Assembly (NCBI GenBank): GCA_963677755.1 | Contig: OY782506.1 | Coordinates: 806,001 to 870,000 of the forward strand | Source of the DNA: JAIOSF01 sp963677755 | GTDB lineage: Bacteria; Campylobacterota; Campylobacteria; Campylobacterales; Arcobacteraceae | Length of the DNA stretch: 64,000 nt | Direction of reading: 5' to 3' | Shown: positions 28,545 through 36,625 of the stretch, piece by piece | Layout: each line of letters begins with the position of its first letter | Numbering within the stretch: the stretch's first letter is position 1 | The notes under the pieces: generated by a model | Database searches by the model: none | Told to the model about the DNA's origin: nothing | What the model saw: the letters and a program-made list of their open reading frames with translations, nothing else | Position numbers and translations under genes: made by a program

Positions 28545-28784
28545 TTATTCCTCTTTTTTTTCTGGTAGTGTTACAAAAGTTTTTATATATAACTTTTCAA
28601 CTTTCAATCTAGCCCAATATGTTTTTCGTATAAATTTTAAACTTGATTTTATTGAGGGGTCGTAAGTAAAACATCTTATTTTTATAAGGTTTCCTAATTC
28701 TTCCCAGCCGTAATGCTCACTTAAAGAAGTTACCATATTTTCTAGTGTTACACCATGGAGTGGATTATTTGGTTGTGGATGCAT
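28545..28784 (-). CDS. VF530-family (DUF2132) small DNA-binding-like protein
   Basis: The real start is probably ATG 28784 (MHPQPNNPLHGVTLENMVTS, 79 residues), because the family begins at this point; the longer frame merely overlaps the gene upstream. The core NPLHGVTLENMVTSLSEHYG, the WEELGNLIKIRCFTYDPSIK segment and SLKFIRKTYWARLKVE match the VF530/DUF2132 family as I recall it. It overlaps the upstream gene by 20 nt. Biological role of the family is not established. Confidence 0.8.
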   Translation of the reverse strand: MHPQPNNPLHGVTLENMVTSLSEHYGWEELGNLIKIRCFTYDPSIKSSLKFIRKTYWARLKVEKLYIKTFVTLPEKKEE

Positions 28785-29103
28785 CTTGAGTATCTTCTTT
28801 TGGGGTTTCAATTTCTGTTTTTTGCTCTTTTTGTATTGCAGTTGCAATTAGTTCTATCATAAAGCTTTCACAATTTTGGGCAGAAGCTTCATTGATATTT
28901 TTCATAATATCTTCAAACTTAATATCTTCTAACTCATTTTCATTTTTTGCAAATCTACAATCAACTCTCCAAAAATTAGTATTCTCTGGAAGCGGTTTTC
29001 TTTTCTCTCGTTTGATATATTTTCGTATATCATTTTTGATAGCTTCGAGAACTCGTTCTGGGGCTTTTTTTGTATCTCTTAATGCAAATCTTTTTCTCAT
29101 CAT
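28765..29103 (-). CDS. DUF6172-like small protein
   Basis: The 112-residue protein begins MMRKRFALRDTKKAPERVLE after a strong AAAGGA ribosome site. The conserved core includes IKNDIRKYIKREKRKPLP, then FWRVDCRFAKNENE. This resembles the DUF6172 family, proteins of unknown function that often sit beside VF530-like genes. The C-terminal ~25 residues are a Lys/Glu/Thr-rich tail. It is part of the operon led by the MoxR ATPase. Confidence 0.7.
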   Translation of the reverse strand: MMRKRFALRDTKKAPERVLEAIKNDIRKYIKREKRKPLPENTNFWRVDCRFAKNENELEDIKFEDIMKNINEASAQNCESFMIELIATAIQKEQKTEIETPKEDTQDASTTK

Positions 29104-29140
29104 AATCCTTTGGCGGGATTATATCTAAAAATCAAGCATA

Positions 29141-30367
29141 TCACAACGAAAATTCAATAACTCTCCCATAACTCTCAAACTTTTTTAGATTTTTTTTATC
29201 ACTAATGATAAAGAGTGTTTTTGATACAAGTGATTGGGTGATTTCAAACTCACCATCACTTAAAACCATTAGTAAATTTTCAGCTCGTATATCAGTGGTT
29301 TTTAGATATTGTATCACTTCATCAAAGTTTGTTCCACCATCACTTTTAGGGATATAGAGGTCTTGTTCTTTTAAGAGATTAAAACTATCAAAACTAATGA
29401 TATGTTCACTTTTTACATACTTATCAAAAGGCAAAATGGTCATCTTATATTCATAAAATCCCTCACAAACATCTTGAATAATTCCTAAAAACTTTTTGTA
29501 CTCATCAAGACTTACAGAACTACTACTGTCTAGAGCAATATATACTTCTATAAGTTCATCACTTTTTTTCGTTCCAGGCAGATATAATCCTGAATGGACA
29601 AATCTTCTATTTGGTCTTGCAAAAGTGGTTTGTTTTTCAAAAAGTGATGCAGTAAGATACTCTTTAAGTACATCTTGTAAACTTATTTGAGGTTTGATAA
29701 GTGTATCTATCTCTATTTGTAGTCCACCATATTTATTGGATGTTTTTTTAGCTATGGTGAGAGCTTGGATGATAATACCATCAAGCTTTTCTTGATCACC
29801 TTGTGAGGTTTTTTCATCTGCTACCTCTTCTAAATCAAGTTTTGACTTATCGTAGATATACGCTTTTTTATCTCCTTTTGGATTCGGTGCAACTTTTGCA
29901 TCACTCTCTTGCTTCTCATCACTTTGAGAGTCTTGACTTTGTTCCTCTTCATCTTTTTTATAAAGTATCTCATATACCTCTTCAACACATTTATCTACTA
30001 AATCTAAGTCTAAAATCTCATCATCAGGTTTGACACCAATATTTTCAAAACTATCAAGGATATTATTGATAACTAAATCACATGACATATTCCATATATT
30101 TGTGTCACGAGTTTTAGCCCTATGGGGATGTTTAAGAATAATATGTAGTAAAGTATGTGCATATAAATAAGTGATATGTTCATCACTGTACTTTTCTAAC
30201 TTTTCTAAATCTATAGTTATTTTCGCCCCATTAGTTTGAAAAGCACTATTTGAGTTTTTTTCAAAAGTTGTGGGGATGGAGAGAGCAAGAACGGAGAGAA
30301 ATGGATGATTGAATAAAAAATTAACCCTTAGCTTTGCAAATAGTTCTTCATATAATATATTCGCCAT
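29141..30367 (-). CDS. VWA/DUF2201 metallopeptidase-like partner of a MoxR ATPase
   Basis: The start at 30367 (MANILYEELFAKLRVNFLFN, 408 residues) is preferred over the longer frame, which runs into the upstream gene. The N-terminal half resembles the DUF2201 putative metallopeptidase domain, with HTLLHIILKHPHR supplying His ligands. A low-complexity acidic/Gln/Ser linker follows (~130-200). The C-terminal VWA-like domain has the MIDAS motif (YIALDSSSSVS), the Thr of SDGGTNF and the Asp of VLSDGEF. It overlaps the MoxR gene by 20 nt. By analogy with MoxR/VWA pairs it probably remodels a protein or inserts a metal; the target is unknown. Confidence 0.88.
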   Translation of the reverse strand: MANILYEELFAKLRVNFLFNHPFLSVLALSIPTTFEKNSNSAFQTNGAKITIDLEKLEKYSDEHITYLYAHTLLHIILKHPHRAKTRDTNIWNMSCDLVINNILDSFENIGVKPDDEILDLDLVDKCVEEVYEILYKKDEEEQSQDSQSDEKQESDAKVAPNPKGDKKAYIYDKSKLDLEEVADEKTSQGDQEKLDGIIIQALTIAKKTSNKYGGLQIEIDTLIKPQISLQDVLKEYLTASLFEKQTTFARPNRRFVHSGLYLPGTKKSDELIEVYIALDSSSSVSLDEYKKFLGIIQDVCEGFYEYKMTILPFDKYVKSEHIISFDSFNLLKEQDLYIPKSDGGTNFDEVIQYLKTTDIRAENLLMVLSDGEFEITQSLVSKTLFIISDKKNLKKFESYGRVIEFSL

Positions 30368-31355
30368 ATTTCTCCAACCACTCCTCAAACTCTTCAAGTT
30401 CTGAAATACTTTCATCTTTGATAATCAAATCTTTTATTAACATTACAGAAAACTCTACTGGAAGTTCTTTTGAGTAGGCAAAAAGAATTTTTGCTTGATT
30501 TATATTGTTGTATTTTTCTATAAGGGCTGCTGTTAAGGCATACAAACTACTTGGTTCCTTTGGTACATCAGTTGACTTTCCATCTAAAATAGCATCTATA
30601 TCAGGTAAGGTTTTATAAACTTTGACAAAAGAGGTGAACTCAATACCAGCTCCATAACCAACAGTACCATAAACAATAGGAGATATTGCATTAATATCAT
30701 TGTTTTTTTTCAAAATATTTGAAAGCATATCCCATGCTCTTGGGGTACAAAATGCTGGATTTGTTTCACTAGCACTTGGCACTTCGCTACTTAGTAAATC
30801 TGGACGAAATCCTAAAAATCCTATGATAAAAGGGTGAATCTCATTTTTTATTGCCCATGCTTTAAAGTCATCAAACTTTGCTTCAAGTACAATATGTACC
30901 ATTCTATTTATAAGAGGACTTGGTAGTTTAAAAACAATTCCTTTGTCATCTATTTTATTTCCAGCACATATTATACGCCAATTTTTTGGCATAGTGTATT
31001 CTCCAATTTTTCTATCAAGAACTAGTTGGTAAATTGCAGCTTGAACCGATAATGGTGCAGAGTTAAGCTCATCTAAAAATAGTATCCCTGAAGAGTTTTC
31101 GTTGTTGGGTAAAAACACTGGAGGCATCCATTTTGTTTGATCGTTTGAAATAGTTGGAATACCTCGTAAATCTACAGAATCAAGTTGAGAAAGTCGTACA
31201 TCTCTTATCTCTAGGTTATTTTTCTGTGCTATATCATTAACAATATATGACTTTCCAATACCTGGACTTCCATGTATAAATACTGGAGTATCTGTTTGAA
31301 GTAAGATATCTAGTTGACTGTATAGTTGAGCTGTACCAATAGCAGGTGTTATCAT
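30348..31355 (-). CDS. MoxR-family AAA+ ATPase
   Basis: The 335-residue ATPase has Walker A GSPGIGKS (~29-36), Walker B GILFLDELNSA (~90-100), a sensor-1-like region (WRIICAGNKIDD) and an Arg-rich LPSPLINRMVHI segment. It is the promoter-proximal gene of the operon (MoxR, VWA, DUF6172, VF530, unknown, rlmF). AGGAAAAG precedes the ATG. MoxR ATPases act as chaperones that mature or insert cofactors into protein complexes, usually with an adjacent VWA protein, as seen here. Confidence 0.93.
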   Translation of the reverse strand: MITPAIGTAQLYSQLDILLQTDTPVFIHGSPGIGKSYIVNDIAQKNNLEIRDVRLSQLDSVDLRGIPTISNDQTKWMPPVFLPNNENSSGILFLDELNSAPLSVQAAIYQLVLDRKIGEYTMPKNWRIICAGNKIDDKGIVFKLPSPLINRMVHIVLEAKFDDFKAWAIKNEIHPFIIGFLGFRPDLLSSEVPSASETNPAFCTPRAWDMLSNILKKNNDINAISPIVYGTVGYGAGIEFTSFVKVYKTLPDIDAILDGKSTDVPKEPSSLYALTAALIEKYNNINQAKILFAYSKELPVEFSVMLIKDLIIKDESISELEEFEEWLEKYGEYII

Positions 31356-31427
31356 AATATGCTTTTCCTAAATGTATTTTATGAGAATACATTGCATTTT
31401 TTATACCATCAATTTTTATTTTTTTTA

Positions 31428-31448
31428 AAATGTGATATGAAATGTGAT
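31428..31448 (+). promoter_or_regulatory. Direct repeat AAATGTGAT x2 upstream of the lipoprotein gene
   Basis: Two exact AAATGTGAT copies start 12 bp apart (31428 and 31440), 47-67 bp upstream of the lipoprotein ATG and just upstream of its likely promoter. Tandem half-sites with about one helical turn of spacing are typical of OmpR-type regulators. The binder is unknown. Confidence 0.4.
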
Positions 31449-31494
31449 GTTAATATTTTAAAATACATTTATAGTTAATATAAAGGCACTTATT

Positions 31495-32097
31495 ATGAAA
31501 CAAAATATATTCAAAATTAGTTTGATTATTTTTATTATATTAAATATTACAGGTTGTTCTGTAAAAAATGATCTCTTTACAAAAGAGATAAAACGAAGTG
31601 GTATTGATTTAATAGTGATGGAAGAGGGGAGTAAAGTTACTTATTTAAAAGATAATAATACTCTTGAAAGATTTTGCGCATCAAGAGAGATAGATACAAC
31701 TGAAACTTTTAATGAAGGTTTGGGTCTTGGTTTATCAACAGGAGGAGTTCAGGAAAATATATCAGGTGGTAAGGGAACGGGTGCTGTTGCATTGGGAGGA
31801 AGAAGTCCTGCTGTTCTTATTACAAGAGAGATGATGTTTCGAGCGTGTGAATTGTCATTGAATTTAAATTTAGATAGTGAAAAAACTATTGAAATATATA
31901 AAATGTTTTTTGAATATACAAATAAACTTATAAAAAATGAACATGATAAAGGTTCTTCTACGGCAGTTTCCCAAGCTATGAATATAAGTACTACTGCAAA
32001 AAATAGTAGTGATAACACTTCTTTAGAAGATGAAGAAGAGAGTGATAACGAAGAGGATGAGGAGGAAGACAATGATAATGAAGAAGATGAAGATTAA
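31495..32097 (+). CDS. Lipoprotein with Gly-rich core and extreme acidic tail
   Basis: The 200-residue protein has a type II signal peptide with lipobox ITGC (Cys ~21). It continues with a mature segment (~60-130) holding a conserved-looking FCASREIDTTETFNEGLGLG, a Gly-rich stretch (GGKGTGAVALGGRSPAVLIT) and REMMFRACELSLNLNL. The last ~30 residues are nearly all Asp, Glu, Asn and Ser, likely disordered and metal-binding or electrostatic. I do not recognise a named family. The gene lies 70 nt upstream of the His-rich secreted protein on the same strand; the acidic tail and the basic/His-rich partner could interact. Confidence 0.8.
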   Translation: MKQNIFKISLIIFIILNITGCSVKNDLFTKEIKRSGIDLIVMEEGSKVTYLKDNNTLERFCASREIDTTETFNEGLGLGLSTGGVQENISGGKGTGAVALGGRSPAVLITREMMFRACELSLNLNLDSEKTIEIYKMFFEYTNKLIKNEHDKGSSTAVSQAMNISTTAKNSSDNTSLEDEEESDNEEDEEEDNDNEEDED

Positions 32098-32167
32098 AAC
32101 TACTAAATAGATATATACTGTAGATAATTCGTAAGTGGTAATAATATATTAAAAAAAGGAGAAAATT

Positions 32168-33103
32168 ATGAATAAGTTTAAAAAGAGTTTACTAGGTTTA
32201 GTAATAATAGCAACAATTACAAACATAGCGTATGCTAAATCGGGTTGTGAAAAGGTCAAAGAATATACAGTTAGTGCAGTAAATGGTGCGATTGATAAAG
32301 GGTGTGGAGCAGTAGCTTTAGCATTTGAAGGTGGGTGTTTAGCTGCAACTGTAGGAGAAACAGCAGCTACAAGTTCAATTCCTTGTACAATTGGATCTGC
32401 TGCTTTAGGATTTAATTGTAATTTTTTTGGAACAAAATATGTAGAAAAAAATGCTAAAAATATTGGGGCTAACCTTTGTGATCTTATGTATCCAGATTCA
32501 GCACCTTATATTTTTATTGAAAATCATTTAAAAGAGCATAAAGTTGATTTTAAAGTGATTGTAAAAGGTGGAAATGATATTCATATGCATGGAAACAACT
32601 GGCTTAGTGGTGGAGATACAGGTATTTTAGCTAGTAATGAACTAGATGGAAAACATTATACGGTAAAAGCTAGAATAAAAAGAAGTTTAAAAAAAGATAT
32701 TCATTTAGAGATTCATAAAGTTGTACCAAATCAAGATAGAGTATATGTATACCACAAAAATGGACATTATCATATGGGTAAAAAACATATTCACCATAAA
32801 CCTATGATTGCAATAGAAAATCATCTAGATAAGCATAAAGTTGATTTTCAAGTAGTTATTAACAATAGTACAGATGTTCACCTCCCTGGAAACAATTGGC
32901 TTAAAGCTGGTGATAAAAATATTTTAACTAGTTATAAATTAGCTGGAAATAGTTATACTGTTAAAGCAAGAGTTAAAAAAGATGGTAAAGATATTCATTT
33001 AGTAGAACATCATGTTCATCCAGGAGTAGAAGGTGTTTATGTATATTATAAAAATGGTAAATACAAAATAGCTAAAAAAGATATAAGTTATAGTTCAAAA
33101 TAG
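32168..33103 (+). CDS. Secreted His-rich protein with two ~95-residue tandem repeats
   Basis: The 311-residue protein has a signal peptide (~1-23; MNKFKKSLLGLVIIATITNI) and an AGGAGA ribosome site. The N-terminal third is small-residue-rich, with five Cys (CGAVALAFEGGCLAATVGE, PCTIGSAALGFNCNFF), like a membrane-active or disulfide-bonded segment. Two homologous repeats follow (~118-212 and ~213-305). Each starts with IENHL-x2-HKVDF, passes through GNNWL and YTVKAR, and ends in VYVY-x-KNG. His is abundant (KDIHLEIHKVV, HYHMGKKHIHHK), which suggests metal or polyanion binding. Family unknown to me. A convergent hairpin terminator overlaps its stop. Confidence 0.8.
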   Translation: MNKFKKSLLGLVIIATITNIAYAKSGCEKVKEYTVSAVNGAIDKGCGAVALAFEGGCLAATVGETAATSSIPCTIGSAALGFNCNFFGTKYVEKNAKNIGANLCDLMYPDSAPYIFIENHLKEHKVDFKVIVKGGNDIHMHGNNWLSGGDTGILASNELDGKHYTVKARIKRSLKKDIHLEIHKVVPNQDRVYVYHKNGHYHMGKKHIHHKPMIAIENHLDKHKVDFQVVINNSTDVHLPGNNWLKAGDKNILTSYKLAGNSYTVKARVKKDGKDIHLVEHHVHPGVEGVYVYYKNGKYKIAKKDISYSSK

Positions 33104-33122
33104 AGGAATTTATTCCTCTATT
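33099..33122. terminator. Bidirectional hairpin between convergent genes
   Basis: Perfect 10-bp arms AATAGAGGAA and TTCCTCTATT enclose the loop TTTA. The hairpin spans both stop codons of the converging His-rich protein and response regulator. A-rich and T-rich flanks on the two sides suit factor-independent termination in both directions. Confidence 0.7.
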
Positions 33123-33808
33123 GATTTATTTTGGTTATTTTCAAAAAGGCCAATACCAATATTTTTTTCTATTCTAAAGTCTAAACCTTTGAGTTTGTTT
33201 TTTATTCTGTAGATAAAAGTTCGACGGGTATTCTCTGATACAAAATCTTTATACCAAACTGTTTTATCTATTATATTATAAGGTATAATTGCGTTTAAAT
33301 TTGTAGTAAATAAAGCGATAAAAAGATGTTCTTTTTTTGTAAGGTTTATTATCTCGTTTTCATACTGTAGCTCTTTTGTAATTTTATTGTATGTATATTT
33401 ATTGATAGTTATGGTACTGTTTTGAGATAAAGAAAGATTATACTTTATGATAGCTATTTTTATCAAAGCTTCTAGTTCATCTTGCCTATAAGGCTTTAGT
33501 AAATATCCTATAAAATCAACATTACTAGCTCGTAACAATGTTTCTTCATCTTTATAAGCTGTGATAAATATAATAGGAACACCATAAAGAGTTTGCAATA
33601 TTTGGGAAGTTTCTATACCATCAATTTCCCCTTTAATTTTTATATCAGAAAACACTAAGTCAATTTTTGATTTTTTTGCAATCTCAATGGCTGTTTGAGC
33701 ATCTTTAGCAACTTGAATATTTTTAAAGCCTAATTGTTTGAGAGTTTTTGTAATGTGCATATAAATAATAATTTCATCTTCAATAATCAATACATTTAAA
33801 TTTTGCAT
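33110..33808 (-). CDS. Response regulator with winged-helix-like output domain
   Basis: The 232-residue protein has a receiver (~5-120) with acidic pair E10/D11, phosphoacceptor D55 (LVFSDIKIKG), the Thr of IIFITAYKD and the Lys of YLLKPYR. The output domain (~130-225; IINLTKKEHLFIALFTTN, ENTRRTFIYRIKNKL) is a divergent OmpR-type winged helix. A strong AAAGGAGGAG site precedes the ATG. It is divergent from the 7TMR-DISM kinase, starts 60 bp away from it, and is its likely partner. Confidence 0.9.
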   Translation of the reverse strand: MQNLNVLIIEDEIIIYMHITKTLKQLGFKNIQVAKDAQTAIEIAKKSKIDLVFSDIKIKGEIDGIETSQILQTLYGVPIIFITAYKDEETLLRASNVDFIGYLLKPYRQDELEALIKIAIIKYNLSLSQNSTITINKYTYNKITKELQYENEIINLTKKEHLFIALFTTNLNAIIPYNIIDKTVWYKDFVSENTRRTFIYRIKNKLKGLDFRIEKNIGIGLFENNQNKSIEE

Positions 33809-33868
33809 TATCTCCTCCTTTCAAAAATTATATTTATCATTTTATTGAAACTATGCTATATTTCTTCT

Positions 33869-35623
33869 ATGAGTTTAAAAATTATTACTATATATTTACT
33901 TTTTCTTTCATCATTATACTCTACAATAATTGAGTTCAATGAAAAAGATATAAAAAAATCAATTTTAGAAAAAAGTTCTTTTTATATTGATCCCCAATCA
34001 ACATTAAAGTTTGAAGATATAAAAACAAAAGAATTTCAAAAAAGTGATACAAACCAGATTCATTTAGGTATGACTAGTGCAACAGTATGGATACAGTTTT
34101 CACTGAAAAATAGTTCTTTAAAACCACTCCAACGGTATATTACAGTAACAAATCCTCTACATGATACGATAGAACTTTATACGAAGCAACAAGATGGTAG
34201 TTTTCATAAACAAACTCAAGGGATGTGTCATATAGAGGAGTATGAAAAAAACAACTTATTATATCCATCGTTTAAAATAGATTTCAATATAGGTGAAATA
34301 AAAGAATTCTATTTAAAAGCACACTCTTTAAGTAGTGCAAATTATTTTAAACTTTTACTAAAAGATCAAATACAGTTGTATAAAGATGAGTTTTCATATC
34401 AGCTTATAGAAGCACTTTTTTTTGGTGCAATGATAGCTTTAATTTTATACAATATTTTTATATTAATTTTTACTAGGGAAGTTGCTTATTTATATTATAT
34501 TTTACTTATAACTGTAGCAACAATTAATTATTGCTCTTACTCTGCTATGATCTCTTATTTTACACAAAATCAAATGTTATTAGATATTGATGCTTATTTA
34601 GGACTTTATTATCTTTCTATTGCGAATGTTTTTGCACTTTTATTTATTGATAAGATTTTGAATATAGATCGTTTTAAATACTTACACAAAATTAATCTTA
34701 TACTCATAGTTGGATCTGTTTTATTGATGATTGTAAGTATAAAAATAGATAGTTTATTTGAAGTTTCTATGTTTTATCTACTCTTATGTATGTTGTATAT
34801 TTTTTGTTTAATAGTTTTTGCTTTATATAAAAAAACTGCTGTAGCTAAATATATTTTAATAGGTTGGTCAATAAGCATTATTGGGATATTCTCATTGGCA
34901 TTGAATCAATATGCAATACCTAATCCAATTGAGTATTTTCCTTATTTTTATGAACTTACTAGCTTTTTAGAAGCGGTACTTTTTTCTATAGCATTATCAG
35001 CAAAACTCAACAAAGCTAAAGAGGTAGAAAATTCTCTTAAGACCAATCAATTAATAACAAAAGAGTTACATCATCGTGTAAAAAATAATATGCAGTTTAT
35101 TATTTTATTGTACCGTTTAAAGTTATCAAATATCAAAAATGAAGAATTAGATAAAAAGTTACAAGAGATAGAGTGTTCTATACAAGCAATTAGTAAAACT
35201 CATGAAATTTTGTATCAACATAATGAGTTAAATATATTAGATACACAAGTATATTTTAAAAATCTTCTTGAAGAGATTACAAATAGTTACGATACCTCAA
35301 AGATAAAAATATCTTTAGTTGTAAATACTACACTTCCTTCAAATCAATTAATTTTTTGCGGGATTATACTCAACGAACTTTTGACAAATGTATTTAAATA
35401 TGCCTTTAGAGATAATATAGGAACAATTGAAATATCACTTACTAAACAAGAAAATCAAAATGAATTTATTGTAGAAGATGATGGTGTAGGATTTGATTAT
35501 GAAAAAATACCTAACGAGTCTTTTGGATTATCATTTATTGAAAATATTGTAAAAGATGAATTACAAGGTAGTTGTAATATTAATGTAAACAAGGGAACAA
35601 AAGTACAAATTATTTTTAATTAA
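33869..35623 (+). CDS. 7TMR-DISM sensor histidine kinase (HisKA_2 type)
   Basis: The frame begins with a TTG at 33803, but that overlaps the divergent gene; ATG 33869 opens a signal peptide (MSLKIITIYLLFLSSLYS), giving 584 residues. Domains: extracellular 7TMR-DISMED2-type carbohydrate-binding-like domain (~20-165), seven helices (~180-385), then a HisKA_2 domain with ELHHRVKNNMQFIILLYRLK (~405-425) and HATPase_c (NELLTNVFKYAF, VEDDGVGFDYE, SFGLSFIENIV). The HRVKNN His box marks the HWE/HisKA_2 group. Ligand unknown. Confidence 0.9.
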   Translation: MSLKIITIYLLFLSSLYSTIIEFNEKDIKKSILEKSSFYIDPQSTLKFEDIKTKEFQKSDTNQIHLGMTSATVWIQFSLKNSSLKPLQRYITVTNPLHDTIELYTKQQDGSFHKQTQGMCHIEEYEKNNLLYPSFKIDFNIGEIKEFYLKAHSLSSANYFKLLLKDQIQLYKDEFSYQLIEALFFGAMIALILYNIFILIFTREVAYLYYILLITVATINYCSYSAMISYFTQNQMLLDIDAYLGLYYLSIANVFALLFIDKILNIDRFKYLHKINLILIVGSVLLMIVSIKIDSLFEVSMFYLLLCMLYIFCLIVFALYKKTAVAKYILIGWSISIIGIFSLALNQYAIPNPIEYFPYFYELTSFLEAVLFSIALSAKLNKAKEVENSLKTNQLITKELHHRVKNNMQFIILLYRLKLSNIKNEELDKKLQEIECSIQAISKTHEILYQHNELNILDTQVYFKNLLEEITNSYDTSKIKISLVVNTTLPSNQLIFCGIILNELLTNVFKYAFRDNIGTIEISLTKQENQNEFIVEDDGVGFDYEKIPNESFGLSFIENIVKDELQGSCNINVNKGTKVQIIFN

Positions 35624-35631
35624 GTTTGTAT

Positions 35632-36504
35632 TTATGAGTAACTTATAGGGATATAATAACTTACAATAAATTTTTCATCATCTTCTAAAAAATGGTTTTT
35701 TTTATATATAGCATAGGGTGGATTTGTTGTTGTTTCATAACCACTATTTAAAAGCCAGCTAAAATAGACCCAATTCATAAACTTTAATATATCTCCATAA
35801 CGACCTTCAAAATCAAATCTTGCATAAACACCACTTGGGATAATCAGAGTTGGTAGTGTTGCATTTTGCACCTCTTTATCTACAATGATACAAGCGATAT
35901 ATTGGCATTGACTAAGTGGAGTTATAGTTGGGTTATCGTGGTGCAGTCCTAGTTGTTGATACTCTTTTATATCATTTGATAAAAGCCAAGTTTGTAGTTT
36001 TTGCCATGTTTGTTTTATAGAGGTGTTGTATCCTTTGTGCCTGATATAGTATCCTCTCATTGTGGGCATTTTTACAATTTTAGGGGTAAGGTTTGAAAAA
36101 TCAATAGTTGCACTTGAAGCAGTTGGGGAGGTGGTCAAAATATCATTTGTGAAGTTTTTATATTCTCCTTTTCTCCACTGTTTTGGTGTGATATTAAATT
36201 TTTGTTTAAATACCCTTATAAAAGCACCTTGGGAACTATATCCACACATTTTAGCTATACCTGTTATTGTTGAGTTTTTATTTGTAAGTAGTAAATTTGA
36301 TGCTTTTTGTAGTCGTATAGATTTTATAGTTTCGTAGATATTTTGTCCGAACTCCTCTTTAAATAGTCTTTGCATATGAAATCTACTTGTACTTAAATCA
36401 ACACTTAACTCATCTATATTTATATCTGTATCAATATGTCTATAGATATAGTACATAATATCATTGGCTATCTTTTTGTGTTTTTGAAGTGTATCTTTTT
36501 TCAT
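35632..36504 (-). CDS. AraC-family regulator with GyrI-like effector domain
   Basis: The 290-residue protein carries two AraC helix-turn-helix motifs at the N-terminus (~10-110; STSRFHMQRLFKEEFGQNIY and AKMCGYSSQGAFIRVFKQKF). A GyrI-like/effector-binding domain (~140-290; VKMPTMRGYYIRHKGY, CQYIACIIVDKEV, YIPISYS) follows. It is transcribed divergently from the aminotransferase and yitT-like genes. Two 12-bp direct repeats 22 bp apart in the intergenic region look like its binding site. Confidence 0.92.
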   Translation of the reverse strand: MKKDTLQKHKKIANDIMYYIYRHIDTDINIDELSVDLSTSRFHMQRLFKEEFGQNIYETIKSIRLQKASNLLLTNKNSTITGIAKMCGYSSQGAFIRVFKQKFNITPKQWRKGEYKNFTNDILTTSPTASSATIDFSNLTPKIVKMPTMRGYYIRHKGYNTSIKQTWQKLQTWLLSNDIKEYQQLGLHHDNPTITPLSQCQYIACIIVDKEVQNATLPTLIIPSGVYARFDFEGRYGDILKFMNWVYFSWLLNSGYETTTNPPYAIYKKNHFLEDDEKFIVSYYIPISYS

Positions 36505-36537
36505 AATTACATTATATCAAAATATATTCTCATTTTG

Positions 36538-36571
36538 AGCAAAAATAGTTACTTTTTTTAGCAAAAATAGT
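36538..36571 (+). promoter_or_regulatory. AraC-type direct-repeat operator, AGCAAAAATAGT x2
   Basis: Exact 12-bp repeats lie at 36538-36549 and 36560-36571, with a 22-bp period (two helical turns). A TATAAT box follows at 36596-36601, 25 nt before the aminotransferase ATG. Spacing, location just upstream of the -35 region and a divergent AraC gene all fit a class II activator site. Confidence 0.6.
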
Positions 36572-36625
36572 GAAGAATAAATTATTTTATTGCTCTATAA
36601 TGGTGAAAATTTAAAAAGGTTTATA

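Noticed and set aside
33803..33868. TTG start of the 7TMR-DISM kinase
   Set aside because: It overlaps the divergent regulator start and its ribosome site; the downstream ATG begins a good signal peptide.
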